A DNA stretch of 64,000 nucleotides from Benincasa hispida (GCF_009727055.1 NC_052355.1:5646183-5710182); one strand, 5' to 3'; shown: positions 45,373 through 57,087, counted from the stretch's first letter. Program-made: numbers and translations. Notes: generated from the sequence alone by a model not told the origin.

Positions 45373-46677
45373 ACCTAAGGTATGTCGGTACTCAGTTATA
45401 ACCACGTGCACGTAGGTAATACGACGTCAAGGGATTGAGCAAAAGGGTTCTCCCCAACTAAGGTTAACGTTGAGGGTTAGATCTAGTAGTTCACTCTCAA
45501 CTAAGGATAAAGGCAGTCATATCTTCTCCTAGGCTAGAAGGATAGTTTGGAATTGCTAATGCTTATGAATGCTTATCAACGCATCATGTTACTAATGTAT
45601 GAAGTTTTTCAAGTATGTTTTCCATGTCTAACGCATGCTAATAGATTTTATAAGCTAGTTCAACACGATTTAAGCCAACTTATTTTATAAAGTATGGAGC
45701 ATGCGTTAGGGTTAAAACTAAGCTTGATGTGCTATGTTTATATACTTAAGATTGCTAAAGTACATGCGTTGATATTCCTAAACACAATGAAGTGGAGTAC
45801 TGAAGGTAAGAAAGGTATCTGAATAAATGTACCTAAGGTGTTGACGGTACATAGAAACCTCCACATACACATGGAAAGTTTTGAAGGTGAGGCCGAAGTA
45901 TGGGTCTCCTAGGCCATAAACCAGCAAAGAGGGGCTGAAGCATGGGTTTCATGGACGATAACAGACGTTGGGAGCTAGAGCGAGGTATGCTTGTTCTCAA
46001 CTAAGGAATAATGATGTCTAATGGTGTTTACGAGTAGTTATCAATACTAATGTTTGGAGGAAGTTGCTTGAGATGCCCATGGATAGATTTTTAAAGAGAT
46101 CGACATAGAGGTCCCTCCTGACCATAGTTCAGTATGAAGAGATCGAAGTAGGGGTCTCAATTAAGATTCAGGTTTCAGATACAATGGTTGCAAAGGTTTT
46201 ATGTACACGTTTGCTTGGTATATTTTAGTCCAAGTATTATGTTTTTAAGCTTTCAGTTTAAGCATGATATTTATGTTTTTATCAAGTCACTCACTAGGCT
46301 TCTAGCTCACGTTTTCAAATGTTTTCTTTCAGGTAGCGGTCAGTTCCCAAAAGACTATTTTGTTGCTGCTCTACCACTCAAAGAAGCAGGTTGAGGGAAG
46401 CACATTTGAAGACCTATGTTAGTTAGTACACATGTGTCTGTCTAATGACTAGTATTCTTGATAGGGCTCATTAGGTTGTATTATCTATGTATAAACAATT
46501 CTGCTAAACCCTGTAATGTAAATGTGTTAAGTTTTGAGTTATTATGTATGTATTCAGGGTTTGAGCAAGGTTTAACAAGTAAATAGGCAGTAAGTGCCAG
46601 TAAAAGGGTTGGTAACTGCTGTAGTCACCATTCCATCCAGGTTAGGAGGGTAATCTGGTATGGGGTGTGACAGCACC

Positions 46678-47030
46678 TTCTACTTCTAACTCTGGAAAGG
46701 GGAAGAAGAAGAAGGGTGGTAAGGGGAAAGGGAAAGCACCTGCTAACCTGCCATCTATCGCCAGTTGAAAAGGGAAAATGTTTCCACTGCAACAAGGACA
46801 AACATCAAAAGAGAAATTTTCCTCACTGGCTGAAGGAAAGGAAGGCAACCAAGGCTAAGGCCAGGGTGGACAAAGGTAAATGTGATTTACTTATGTTAGA
46901 AACTTGCTTAGTGGAGAATGATTATTCTCCCTGGATAATTGATTCAGGCACCACTAATCACGTTTTTTCTTCTTTTCAGGGGATTAGATCCTGGCGACAA
47001 CTAGAGGATGATGAGATGACGATGTGAATA
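46678..47030 (+). pseudogene. Copia B gag C-terminus and protease
   Basis: Resumes after G2 with a Lys/Gly-rich tract (SGKGKKKKGGKGKGKAPA) and a zinc knuckle CFHCNKDKHQKRNF whose last cysteine reads F. Then the protease WIIDSGTTNHVFSSFQG (46,932) with D-S-G intact, unlike copia A. A TGA at 47,025 follows DDEMTM. Confidence 0.88.
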
Positions 47031-47660
47031 GGCACCGGGCACGTCGTCTCAGCTGTGATAGTGGGAGGAATCCAGTTAACTTTACAGAATAGATATCTTG
47101 TTTCAAAAGATGTATTTGTAGTTCCTGAGTTAAAAAGGAACTTAATTTTTGTAAAGTGTCTGTTGCAATGTAAATATACTCTTTCATTTAATGTGGATAA
47201 AGTGTTTATTCATAAAGATGGAGTTGGGATTTGTACAGCTAAACTGGAAATAACTTGTATGTCCTAAAACCGTTAGCCTTATGTTCCTTCCATAACATAA
47301 AGATGTTTAAATCTGTCGTAACTCAATTTAAACATCAACGAATTTCTCCAAAAGAAAATGCCCAACTTTGGCTTCTTCGATTAGAACACATCAATCTCAA
47401 TAGGATTGAGAGATTGGTGAAGAATGGTCTTCTAAATGAGTTAGAAGAAAATTCTTTACCGGTGTGTGAATCATGCCTTAAGGGTAAGATGACTAAAAGA
47501 CCTTTTACTAGAAAAGGTTATCGAGCCAAAGAGTCTCTTGAGTTAGTACATTCTGACCTCTGTGGTCCGACGAATGTGCGAGCCCGAGGAGGCTATGCGT
47601 ATTTTATTAGTTTTATTAATGATTACTCCAGTTATGGGTATGTTTATCTGATGCAATGAA
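47031..47660 (+). pseudogene. Copia B protease tail and integrase zinc domain
   Basis: VIVGGIQLTLQNRYLVSKDV and ELKRNLIFVKCLL (47,055-47,270), a frameshift, then gag-pre-integrase WLLRLEHINLNRIERLVKNG with CESCLKGKMTKRPF (HHCC). The start of the integrase core, ELVHSDLCGPTNVRARGGYA, includes the first catalytic D (HSDLCG). The frame ends at TGA 47,657. Confidence 0.88.
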
Positions 47661-48420
47661 AGTCTCCTTTGAAAAGTTCAAAGAGTTCAAGGTTGAAGTT
47701 GAAAATGCATTGGACAGACGGATTAAAACACTTCAATCAGATCGAGGTGGAGAGTTTTTGGATTCGGGGTTCTAGGACTATTTGATAGAACATGGAATCT
47801 TTTCCCAATTCTCAGCGCCCAGTACACCTAAGCATAATGTTGTAGCGGAGAAGAGAAATAGAACCTTGTTGGACATGGTTCGTTCGATGATGAGTTACGC
47901 TTCCTTACCGAATTCATTTTGGGTTTTGCAATGGAGACTGCGGTTTACATACTCAACCGTGTTCCTTCCAAGAGTGTTGCAAGAACACCTCTGAAGTTGT
48001 GGAATGGGCGTAAACCTAGTTTATGTCACATCTACATATGGGGTTGCCCAGCACATGTGCTTGAGGCTAATCCCAAAAAGTTGGAACCATGGTCGAGGTT
48101 ATGCCTCTTTGTAGGCTACCCCAAAGGTACACGAGAGGGTTATTTTTATGATCCGTCAGAAAATATGGTGTTTGTTTCCACGAACGCTACTTTCCTGGAG
48201 GAGGATCATATTAGGGAGCACAATCCATGTAGTAAAGTCTTGTTACGTGAGCTTTCCAATGAAACTACTGACACTTCAACAAGAGTTGTTAAAGGGCCTC
48301 CTTCATCAACAAGACTTGTTGATGATAGTTCATCCAGTAGGTCGGTTCCACCTCAAGAGTTGAGAGAACCTCGACACAGTGAGAGGGTTGCAAACGGAAA
48401 TCTTGGCTATGGTAGCCGAT
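47661..48420 (+). pseudogene. Copia B integrase core and C-terminus
   Basis: A shifted segment encodes DRGGEFLDSGF near 47,740, then a stop. MIEHGIFSQFSAPSTPKHNV and AEKRNRTLLDMVRSMMSYAS (47,782-47,925) hold the glutamate region. A frameshift at about 47,930 continues as METAVYILNRVPSKSVARTP and VLEANPKKLEPWSRLCLFVG to 48,422. All three acidic positions can be found but in different frames. Confidence 0.85.
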
Positions 48421-48595
48421 GACGACGTTGAGGATTTGTTATCTTATGAAAAGGCAATGGAGGATATTGACTGGGATGAATAGGTCAAAACCATGGATCT
48501 CGAGATGGAGTCGATGTACTTCAACTCAGTATGGGATCTTGTAGATCAGCCTGATGGGGTAAGACCTATAGGTTGTAAATGGATCTACAAGTATC
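48421..48595 (+). pseudogene. Copia B RT N-terminus, truncated by deletion
   Basis: YEKAMEDIDWDE, stop, VKTMDLEMESMYFNSVWDL and GCKWIYK, then an abrupt jump at 48,590-48,595 into the segment before RNase H. The catalytic part of RT is deleted (~0.85-1 kb relative to copia A 18,765-19,618). Confidence 0.88.
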
Positions 48596-49038
48596 TTTGA
48601 AGAATGAGGAACTACATGCTAGTGTATGGATCTAAGGATTTGATCCTTACTGGATACACGAATTCTGACTTTCAGACTGATAAGAACTCTTGTAACTCCA
48701 CTTCAAGGTCAGCTTTTACTCTTAACGTAGAAGCTGTAGTGTGGCGAAGCATTAAGCAGGGGTACATCGCTGACTCCACGATGGAGACGGAGTATGTAGC
48801 GGCTTACGAAGCTGTTAAAGAGGCGGTTTGGCTCAGGAAGTTCCTGACAGAGCTGGAAAATTCCCCAGACATGTTTAGGCCCATCACCCTCTATTGTGAC
48901 AATAGTGGTGCTGTGGCGAACTCCAAGGAGCCCAAGAGTCATAGGCGTGGCAAACACATAGAGCGAAAGTATCACCTGATCCACGAGATAGTGCATCGAG
49001 AGGACGTGATCGTCATGAAGATCGCTTCAGAGCACAAC
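48596..49038 (+). pseudogene. Copia B RNase H
   Basis: Open from 48,604: LRRMRNYMLVYGSKDLILTG-type text, YTNSDFQTDKNS, VWRSIKQGYIADSTMETEYV, LYCDNSGAVANSKEPKSHR and VIVMKIASEHN, ending at the X insertion. The Y-C-D-N block and E-Y-V-A are intact, making this the best-preserved copia RNase H in the window. The last ~30 codons lie at 61,010-61,108 (VVDLFT...), with a stop in GHL*SLGL. Confidence 0.9.
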
Positions 49039-49545
49039 GATAATGGGCAGAAATGCGCATTATCATAGTACTAAAATCTTAAACAATGTTGGATTATGTT
49101 GATGAAATATGTTAAATTGCGTCCATTAAGCATAAATTCTATAATATTTTGGTTGCATGCGTCCAATGCATTAGAGCAGTTGATCTTTACATTTTTGTGC
49201 AGAATATGCGTTAACACAATGCAGAGATTGTGATCATAGGAATACATTGGTCGAGTGCAACTTAACCACAAGCCTTTGTGTTGATCGTGCTCGCAAACAA
49301 TCGCCCAAGAAGAATCACCGCAACTTGGTCAGCGCAACATAGTGGGCGAATCCGGGTGAAAGGATAATTAAGAGTGATGGGACAGAAAACTGACGATAAT
49401 CAGATCCAAATTAAGTTTACAGCCGATAAAAGTCACAAAGTACATTCAACTTTATCGGTGATAATTATTCGGCGCGTCAATTAGGAATTAAAGTTGTCCT
49501 ATTTGTAAAACCGGGAGAGAGAAGCCGCCTTTCACCATGGAAGCT

Positions 49546-49554
49546 CTATAAATA
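49546..49554 (+). promoter_or_regulatory. TATA box of family X (fourth copy)
   Basis: CTATAAATA about 507 bp from the element start, followed by ACCAAGTGTG. Conserved among X copies. Confidence 0.55.
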
Positions 49555-50699
49555 CCAAGTGTGTTGTTCAGAGAAAGGGTTAAGCAGTCAATTAAGTCAT
49601 CACTTTACAAATTCACGCCTCTATCCAGAGTTTTCTTTCATTTTAAGGCGGACGCGAGGAAAAAAGTGTGCCGGTAGATCGTTCTGGTAAGCTTTGGAAA
49701 GTGTCGGAAGCTCCAAGACAGTGAGAGGGCCGACGCCTGCGAAAACAGGAACATTTGTAGATCAGAATAGAGATTCAGTGTAAAAAGCCTCGGTCAGCAA
49801 GGAATTGCTACCAGGCTCTCTACCTTACTTTCCATTGTCATTTTGTACTCAACTCATTTATAAGAATGAAATTTCTTTCTCTATATCTGTTCACTTTCTT
49901 TCATTTATGCATGAGTAGCTAAATTAGTTGAATGGGTTGAGAAGTAGTTAGCTAGCATAACGAGGGAATCTTCATTCTTTGCAATTATCTTGTTTATGTA
50001 TGCTTCATTCGTCTATTAGAGATACTCGGGAGGGTAGTCTAAAGACAGGATCTAGACTTGAGAAGGTCAGGTCAGAATCTAAGTTTGGAAGAACCAGATT
50101 AGAACGCATAAATGGGAGATAGGCACTTAGGAATGAGCACTATTTGTTATTAACACATCACATGCATCTTAGCAATAAGATATGATTGTATGCGGTCACC
50201 TTTCTTTCATGCATTTTGCATCAACGTAGAGGATAAGAGTAGAGACTTAGGGATAAGCTCTATGGACATTTTGCATTGAACACATGCGTCCTAGACTTAG
50301 GAGCATCGCATTTACATTGAGAAATGACTTGTTGTGCATGGTTGTAACATGATCGCAAAGTTTGATGCATTCTTGAGTAATGCTAGTTAAAGATTTTTTC
50401 AACCCATTCATCGCATACTCATTGCATCTATCAACGCAACTATCTTTCTCAAATCTGCCGCCTTTATTTACTTCTTTTTCATTAACGCAACAACACACCC
50501 AACACTTTATTTATTTACTTGGTTACCACAAACTTTTCATAAACATTACCAACGCAACTATTTTCATAAGTCCCTATGTTCGACCCTGGAATTACCAGAA
50601 AACTAAGAGGAATTACCACTTGAATTCCACTGGGGAAATTTGAGTGCACAACGTAATCCATTAACGCATATCATCCATATTTTCATTCAATAAAATAGT

Positions 50700-52504
50700 T
50701 GTGGACTGCTAGAATTGATGCTAAAAAGATATGATATGCTATGCTCGAAATAATGCGATACTACTTCTAGATATGCGTTAATTATGAATGTTCTTGTAGT
50801 ATGCCATGCGTTGTCACAAGTTTCCTTACGTTGGAACCAAGTGTAATTCCACCGCAAGTTTTTCGGTGTGATCCGAGGTCGAACACAGGGACTGTTTGAG
50901 GTTATTGTGGTATGTTTGTGATATATGCGACCAGGTTTTTCAATCTCTAAAGAGTGTTTTGTACAAGTATATAAAAGTGCGGTAAAGTCAAGGAAAGCAG
51001 TAAAAAAAATGCGATAATAAAATAAGTACAGTAAACCTAAGCTAGATGATACAAGATACAGACTTCATGATACAAGATGCTGGGGTTCAGGCTGGCTGTG
51101 AAGGTTATGCAAAGAACATAGAATGCGGTGGCAAGTCTTATGTACAACACAGAAAGAGAAAGATAACTAATATAAACAATGCAAGTTTCTTAATTACGTT
51201 GAAGCTATAAGTACGGTTCCGCTTTTCTATTGGCATACCACCTTTCATGACGGCCACGCTACCCACATATGTCTGTGGTGCAACAAGAGAGGACGTAATG
51301 AATGCAAGGTGCTTCCATGTTTGGAAGTACTACTGTGCTTTAAGTTAACGCATTCTTCTAACCTTACTCTCAATAGATCAGAAGGCATCTTCACACTTCT
51401 TGCTCTCACAGTGAAGATGACGTTAGCATGCCTTAGCTAAATGCATTTACCTCTTTAACACAAGTTAAGTACTCGTTAATTCATATAACTACCAGGGGAT
51501 TTGGAAAACATCATGGAAAAGTGATAATGAGGAACGGAAGTAGACAGAAAATGGGAATATGAAAGCAATCAAAAACATTTAATTATCTATTAAACTCTGA
51601 TACATGGTGATGAAAAGAGAAAAAGAAGGTGACATACAATGATGAAAAGAGATAGAACAGATACAAACAAACGCCAACGTCTTGGCACCAGATTGGGTGG
51701 GAGATTTGCTTGTTGGATTGGATGGATCAGCATGGGATGGATGAGCTTCCCTCTCAGGCCTTGCATCAACCGGCTAGCAGGGTTCACACACAGAGCTTCT
51801 CGGTGGGTATTTGGCAGAAATAGAACTGAGACTCACCTCTTGGCCTTGTCTCACCCGATTTCTTCAGTTAAGCACTCAGCTCAGCTTTCCTCTCAACACT
51901 TTAGCAGCGATTACCCTCGTATCCAATAACATTTTTTTTTTATGAAATTCTATGGGTATTATAGTGTGAGGATCTTTGACTCCGGCCTTGTGGGCCCCAC
52001 TTTTGTGTTATAAGAAATTCCGAAGATGGAGGGATATTATTCCTTCCTGTTATGCAATAGACCGTCAATTCTGCATAACACGTATAGTGTACACGTGTCT
52101 CAATCCTCCGCTTTTGCATTGCTCAGTTGCATCTTTCGATCATGAGTTCGCATGCAGTGTTGTTTTTATTACCGCATGCAGTTGAAAGTCAGCTCTGGAT
52201 CGACTGTCGTATTGCGCCGTCATTGCTTAATCGTCTCTTCATTGTTGATTGACGGGCGCATTGTGAAAGAGATGCATTGATCAGTTCTTCTTGAGCCTTG
52301 AGTGCAAGCGGTGACTCAGTTTCCTGCAAAACAGAGTAAAATCTCCTTTTCTTCCATCTTAAGATATTAGTGGGTGTAATTGCGATAATTTATAATTATT
52401 GTTATTCTGAGCTAATTTTCATACAATCGGCGCATATTCACTATCTTTTGGCCACAATATCTAGATAAGGTGGCATAAATAACTTGTATTTCTACAAGTT
52501 ATCA
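50700..52504 (-). repeat. T1 3' LTR
   Basis: 1,805 bp. On the minus strand it begins TGATAACTTGTAG at 52,504. The first 33 bases include a perfect hairpin with GAAA loop. It contains the GTTCGACCTCGGATCACACC block (50,870-50,890). The outer end is less certain: left TGTGGACTGCTAG versus right TGATCGCTAG. Confidence 0.85.
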
Positions 52505-52519
52505 CACCCCCGAATTTAG
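52505..52519 (-). promoter_or_regulatory. T1 polypurine tract
   Basis: Minus strand CTAAATTCGGGGGTG, directly before the LTR start TGATAAC. A GGGGGTG tract abutting TGATAAC is usual in Tat/Athila-type elements as I remember them. Confidence 0.8.
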
Positions 52520-52833
52520 ATATATGTTTGTCCTCAAGCATATCTTCTACTTAGGCAATAAAGCTTAATTCCTATCCTATATTTTTGCGTCGATTAGTTG
52601 CTCCAAATGTTACACTTAGGCACATTACTTGACATCGCAACTTCTTCTTATCCTTGCTAATTCTTAACAAGTCCTACTTTATTCTTCCATGTAACAAAAT
52701 TCTTCTCAAAAATTCTTTTCTAATTTTTCACAATAGAATGTTTATCTCTTCTTTGTCAAAAAAACTCGATATATCTATATGCGGTGGTCAAAACTTTGCG
52801 TTATTTATTAGAGACTGTTGGTCATGGTTACAC

Positions 52834-53047
52834 TCTTCGTTTTGGCTTGTCCCCACGGATGTCATGCGACCATCCAACTACGGTTGTGTGCCAATTTCAA
52901 CTTAAACTCATAATATTCAGAGGAGTTGTCTCTTGCTTTCTTTCTTTTTTTTTTTTTTTTTTTCATATTGCATATTGCGTTGTTCTTGGAAACCCACCTT
53001 CGTTTTGGCTTTCTCCTATGGGTGTCATACGAACATCCAAATACGAG
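52834..53047 (-). repeat. T1 3' UTR repeats
   Basis: Two copies of a ~50-bp block starting TTCGTTTTGGCTT (plus strand; 52,834 and 52,999) and containing GGTGTCATACGAACATCCAA-like text, at a spacing of about 165 bp. Separated by a 20-T tract. Confidence 0.75.
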
Positions 53048-53179
53048 TAGGAAACTTTCACAACTAAACTCTTATCAAGTTGGGAACATATTTAAGGATT
53101 TCCCTTGCGCTGACATTGGAGCTTTGTATGGATTTTTTTTTTTAATGAAAATGAACGCATTTTCTTAAATACTGCATAC

Positions 53180-53679
53180 TCTGATCTTATCTACTCAGAC
53201 TTCCCCACCCCCAAATTTAAAGATGAGCAAGGTCCTCATTGTGTTGTTTGGATAGACTAGACAAACACTTAGAATAAAATTTCAAAAAGAAGGTTTGAGC
53301 AGAACCTTGAAAGATAAAAGGTAAAGTACTGCTAAACTAAGAATTAACTAAGTGTTAGTCAAAATTTACAAAGTATGGGAAATGTTTCTAAGTATAAACA
53401 TATATTACATCATAGCAATGCAATGAAGAACACAAAAGTAAAAGATTCAGAACATCGCAAATATTGACAAAGGATGATGAAGAAAAAGGCACTGGAAAAA
53501 ATGGAGGGAATATGTACTCATTGTATTGAATATTAACAAAGTATACAACAAATTACAAATTAACGCAATAAAAAAAATTTGTGCCTGTACAAGAATCAAA
53601 GAATTGATTAACTTCTAAAAGAATAAATGAATTTAAAAGAATATATAATGGTCGCATAGAAGAGAAAAATATAGGAGGA
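53180..53679. other. T1 3' untranslated region
   Basis: Non-coding, AT-rich. Near 53,205 the sequence CCCCACCCCCAAATTTAAAG is purine-rich on the minus strand and resembles the polypurine tract at 52,510, so it may be a second such site. Nothing else seen. Confidence 0.45.
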
Positions 53680-56600
53680 TTATTGTTGAAGGGCAGGCGA
53701 GTCTAGAGGCGGATTTTGAGGTGCTGCAGGAGGAGCTTCTTCAAAATTTAAATGCTGCCGGAGATGTAGGGGCACCATCGGACCATGAAGATATGCGGTG
53801 AGAAAGTGTAAGTACTCTTGATTACGCTCCACAATCATTCTCTGGTGCATATGGACTTTATAAATTTTGCGCTGCATGTTGATCAGCACCTCTCTTGATG
53901 TGGCAGCACTATATTGAATATCATCAATCCACTCCATTACCATTTCAAATCTTTGGTTGAAGAAGTGTTGTTGTTGAGAGAAAAGTTGTTGTTGTTGGGA
54001 GAAGAGGGATCTCATTTCTGCTAACTAAGTAGCCATGGAGGTGATGGAGGGTTATGCCTGGGATGTATCACCAGCATCATTTTGGGATTCTGCAGAGGTG
54101 CCTTCACCCAAATCGTGTGGGTCATCAACTTGTGACGGTGGAATGGTGGGTTGCGGTGATGATGTTGTTGGTGAAGGTGGGGCTACTAGGTAGACAGGTT
54201 AGGAGGTTGAGACAAGGAGGAGATTGGTAAAATGTTCGGAAGAGGGGAAACAGGTTGTGCGGGTGAGCTAGAAGGACTTGGAGGGCAAATGACTAAGGGA
54301 ACAGGATCCGTAGGGTTTGGATCTTGCATTGGTAACTCTTGAACCCTTTCTGTTCCTTTATCTTCTTTGCGTCGTCTTTTTGGCTTGGGTTCTTGCGGCT
54401 CATTCAAATCAATCGCAGGCCTCTTTGCTGGCAACTCCGGGCAGTGTGGGTAGTCTTTGAGGAGTAGCCTCAAGATTTTTATGTTGATGAGGTCGTGGAC
54501 TTCTGGCATGGGCTCCTCATCAATGCCTACGCCCATAGATAGGNAGTAGCCTCAAGATTTTTATGTTGATGAGGTCGTGGACTTCTGGCATGGGCTCCTC
54601 ATCAATGCCTACGCCCATAGATAGGCATAGACTTGAAACGATCCCCGGGAAGAAGTACTACCCTCGGATATGCCCCACCAATGACTTGATCTGCCTTGCT
54701 ATCAATTGCCCTACGTTGATAGGAATGCAGCGTGCGATGCAGTATGTGGCCATGAATCGATCCCTTGTTATAGTTCTGTCATGCGTTATTGGGATCAGCA
54801 ACTTCTTGACCAGGTAAACCCAGAGCCTTCCCTCCAGAAGCAAGGACTTGGACTCCAGGGTACAGATGCCTTTAAGCGAGACCGACCACTTCATGCCCGG
54901 TTGCGTTAATACCCTCAACGCATCATCCATCTGTTCTCCTATGGGATCATCAATAATCTTGTTCCCTGGTGCATCAGGGTTGTCTTTCATCTAATAAATT
55001 TCATTGATGTCCCTTGCGCTGAAGGATATTGTTTCTCCTTTAAAGGTCACTGCATCCCTGTTTCCACGAAGACGCCCGCGGTAGAAGCTTCGCACTACCT
55101 GAGGCACAATGATGAATAGGCAATGGCAAAACGTGTCCCACCCATGTTCCACAATTACGCTCATGATAGGTCAGGTAGTGGATTCGGCGCAGGAAAGAAG
55201 CCCATCTCGATCAACATATCATCATTTTCCTTTTTCCTTGACGAACGCTTCCTACCAGTGCGGGTTTGCTACTTTCTGCGATCGCCTTGCCTTTTGCCAA
55301 CGCAAGGCGGGCTGCTTGTCTTTCTTTCTTTTCTTGCTTCTTGTGCTGTTCTTCTTTCTCATGCTCTGTGAGTTCTTTTCCCTTCTTCTTGTATAAGCGC
55401 CACTTATTGGCTTCGTGCTTTTTCCTTTTCTCTTCCTCCAATAATCTGTCCTCTTCTTCTTTCTTCCTTCTCCCTTCTTCTTCTTCTTCTCTTTAATCTC
55501 TCGTAGATTCTTCTTCAAATTGCTCAGAGGCCAGCAACAGACGTTCCTCCTCGCACTTCCATATCCCTTCAAGTCTGGCAAGCTCAAATTTGCGTCACAT
55601 TTCTTCAAACTCCAATCTTCTTCTTCTATTCCCCTCTACGATGATGAGCTTGCCTCTCTCCATCTTTTCTTGCTTCTCCTCCTCCTCTTTCCTTTTCCTC
55701 TCTTTCTCTTCCAATGCCAAAATTAATCTCTAAGGGTCAATATTGGACCCTTGTGGTGCATTCTCCCTGCGATGCCGTATTAGGGGGGTTCCCTCTACTT
55801 CTTCTCCTTCATCGATCACAACCATTTGAGTTGTTTCGAGTTGCATCGATTCCATCAACTGTGTCGTTTCCCCCCTATCCTCCCTTACGGAGGTTAATTC
55901 TCCATCTATCTCTAGGCTCGCAGCCCTCTGCCTTGCTTCCTCTTCTTTTCTCAGGTGCATCTCTTGACGCCGGTGCATTTTCTTTTCTTCTTTCTCCTTC
56001 TTCTTTCTTTCCTTCTTGGCCTCCTCATCTTCATCATCATCCTTTTTCTCTTTATTCTTCTTTTCTTTACGATGATGGGAAGATTCAGCCTCCTCAACCT
56101 TCTTTCCCTTGTTCTTGTTCTTCTTCTTTTTCTCTTCAGCCACCTCTGGTTGCGCCTCTATTACAACCCCCTCTAACGCAACTTCAGGGGCCTCCAACAC
56201 AACTTCAGCCTTCTTGGCCTTCTCCATCGCAATCTCTTATTCTTCTCTTCTTGGAGGTCTCTCATAGGCTTCTACGTTAGCAATCGCTTCAGAAATCTCA
56301 GGGGCCAGAACACCTTTTCCTGTTTCTTCTTCAATCGCCACTTCCTCCGCCACCACTACTCCATCCGCCACCACCACTGTCTCCTCCTCCGTAGGCAGTG
56401 GTTGATTTATGACCCCAGCCTCAAGCAGTCTAACTCCTAGCTCCAAAGTACTCAGAATATTATGAAACACCTCTGTATCATCACGTCTCTTCCTTTCACT
56501 CTCAGTCGAGACGGTCGGTATTGGAACAGGAATGCTCTCAGTGCTTCCTCCTCTTTTGAACAGAGGAGGCCTAACGACCAGAGGGTTTCTCCGGGCTCTC

Positions 56601-56730
56601 CCGACAAGTCTGGGACAATGTGGGCTTGGGTGGCGAGTCTGCGACTGGCAGCCAAAAATGGTGCCTCTCGCATGGCTACTTGGTCAGGGGTGGATGGTGA
56701 AGTAGGTTGGGAGTTTGGTCAGCCATGGAT
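53680..56730 (-). pseudogene. T1 second ORF: plant transposon-protein-like domain plus K/E-rich coil
   Basis: Broken into at least seven frames. In order on the minus strand: MADQTPNLLHHPP (56,726), then NPLVVRPPLFKRGG and ESERKRRDDTE, then an acidic segment (56,470-56,237) that passes a TAA into a ~165-residue Lys/Glu-rich stretch (56,227-55,730; EEKKKKNKNKGKKVEE). More charged coil follows (55,730-55,211). Next is a globular domain (55,115-54,600): VVRSFYRGRLRGNRDAVTFK, SFSARDINEIY, stop, then GRLWVYLVKKLLIPITHDRT and ATYCIARCIPINVGQLIARQ. The C-terminus has PAIDLNEPQEPKPKRRRKED (54,440) and a Gln-rich coil SLFSQQQQLFSQQQHFFNQR (54,010). The globular part resembles Pfam PF20167 ('putative plant transposon protein') as I remember it. 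Role unknown; there is no evidence of transposase chemistry. Confidence 0.75.
54463..54625. other. Single-N join with 81-bp duplicated flanks
   Basis: 54,463-54,543 equals 54,545-54,625, separated by one N at 54,544. It falls in the T1 second ORF, adding a false duplicate and contributing to its apparent frameshift. Confidence 0.9.
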
Positions 56731-56848
56731 ACGAACTCGGGAGGACTGGTAAAATGTTGGAATGCTGGGGAAGAAGGAAGGTCTGGATGCAAAGGCGCTA
56801 GGGTTTCTGATTTGCAAAATGAGGTAAAGTTTCACAATGAGGGAAGAG

Positions 56849-56862
56849 ACTCTTTTTATAGG
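56849..56862 (-). promoter_or_regulatory. Promoter-like sequence before T1 second ORF
   Basis: On the minus strand CCTATAAAAAGAGTCTC is followed about 60 bp later by ATCAGAAACCCTAGCGCC and then ATG at 56,726. TATA box, AAACCCTAG leader and ATG spacing are like an ordinary plant gene start. Speculative as a working promoter. Confidence 0.4.
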
Positions 56863-57087
56863 TTGGGCCATGGTGGGCCCAACGCGATTTTTGTGGCGAC
56901 AGGCCTCGAGCAGCTCAAAAGGCGCGTCGTTCCACTTCCCTCATTTATGGAATTTAAAATAAAGCTATCCTTTCGTCTACCGAATCATAATTGCTTGGGG
57001 ATATGAAACGATTGGACTTCACCAAAATTACAAAAAGAATTTTCTTTAATATTTTATTCGAATGGATGCAAGATAAAGATTAACGCA

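Larger units (their letters stand above)
43783..46672 (+). mobile_element. G2, solo gypsy LTR in copia B gag
   Basis: Starts TGTAAAACCCGAACC, ends GGGGTGTGACA, flanked by TSD GCACC (43,778-43,782 and 46,673-46,677). No internal domain, so solo. At 2,890 bp it exceeds the 2.0-kb G1 LTRs. A second LTR-like start, TGTAAACCCCGAATTC, lies at 43,909, and a repeated stretch occupies 44,900-45,780. It may be one LTR nested in or recombined with another. Contains two short-unit arrays (44,640-44,750 and 45,181-45,372). Confidence 0.85.

Noticed and set aside
46716..49068. A series of separate copia genes
   Set aside because: They are one decayed gag-pol read in several frames; order and spacing match a single element.
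51590..51929. Overlapping open frames of 65-96 codons on both strands
   Set aside because: Inside the T1 3' LTR; the other LTR has indels that destroy them.
55123..56280. Several plus-strand frames rich in Leu/Phe/Ser, one resembling membrane segments
   Set aside because: They are the antisense of the Lys/Glu-rich coil of the T1 second ORF. Lys/Glu codons read backwards give Phe/Leu/Ser.
53680..56730. DNA transposase gene (from the family name of the domain)
   Set aside because: No catalytic D-D-E/D pattern or terminal inverted repeats are visible. The domain name is historical and the context is an LTR element.
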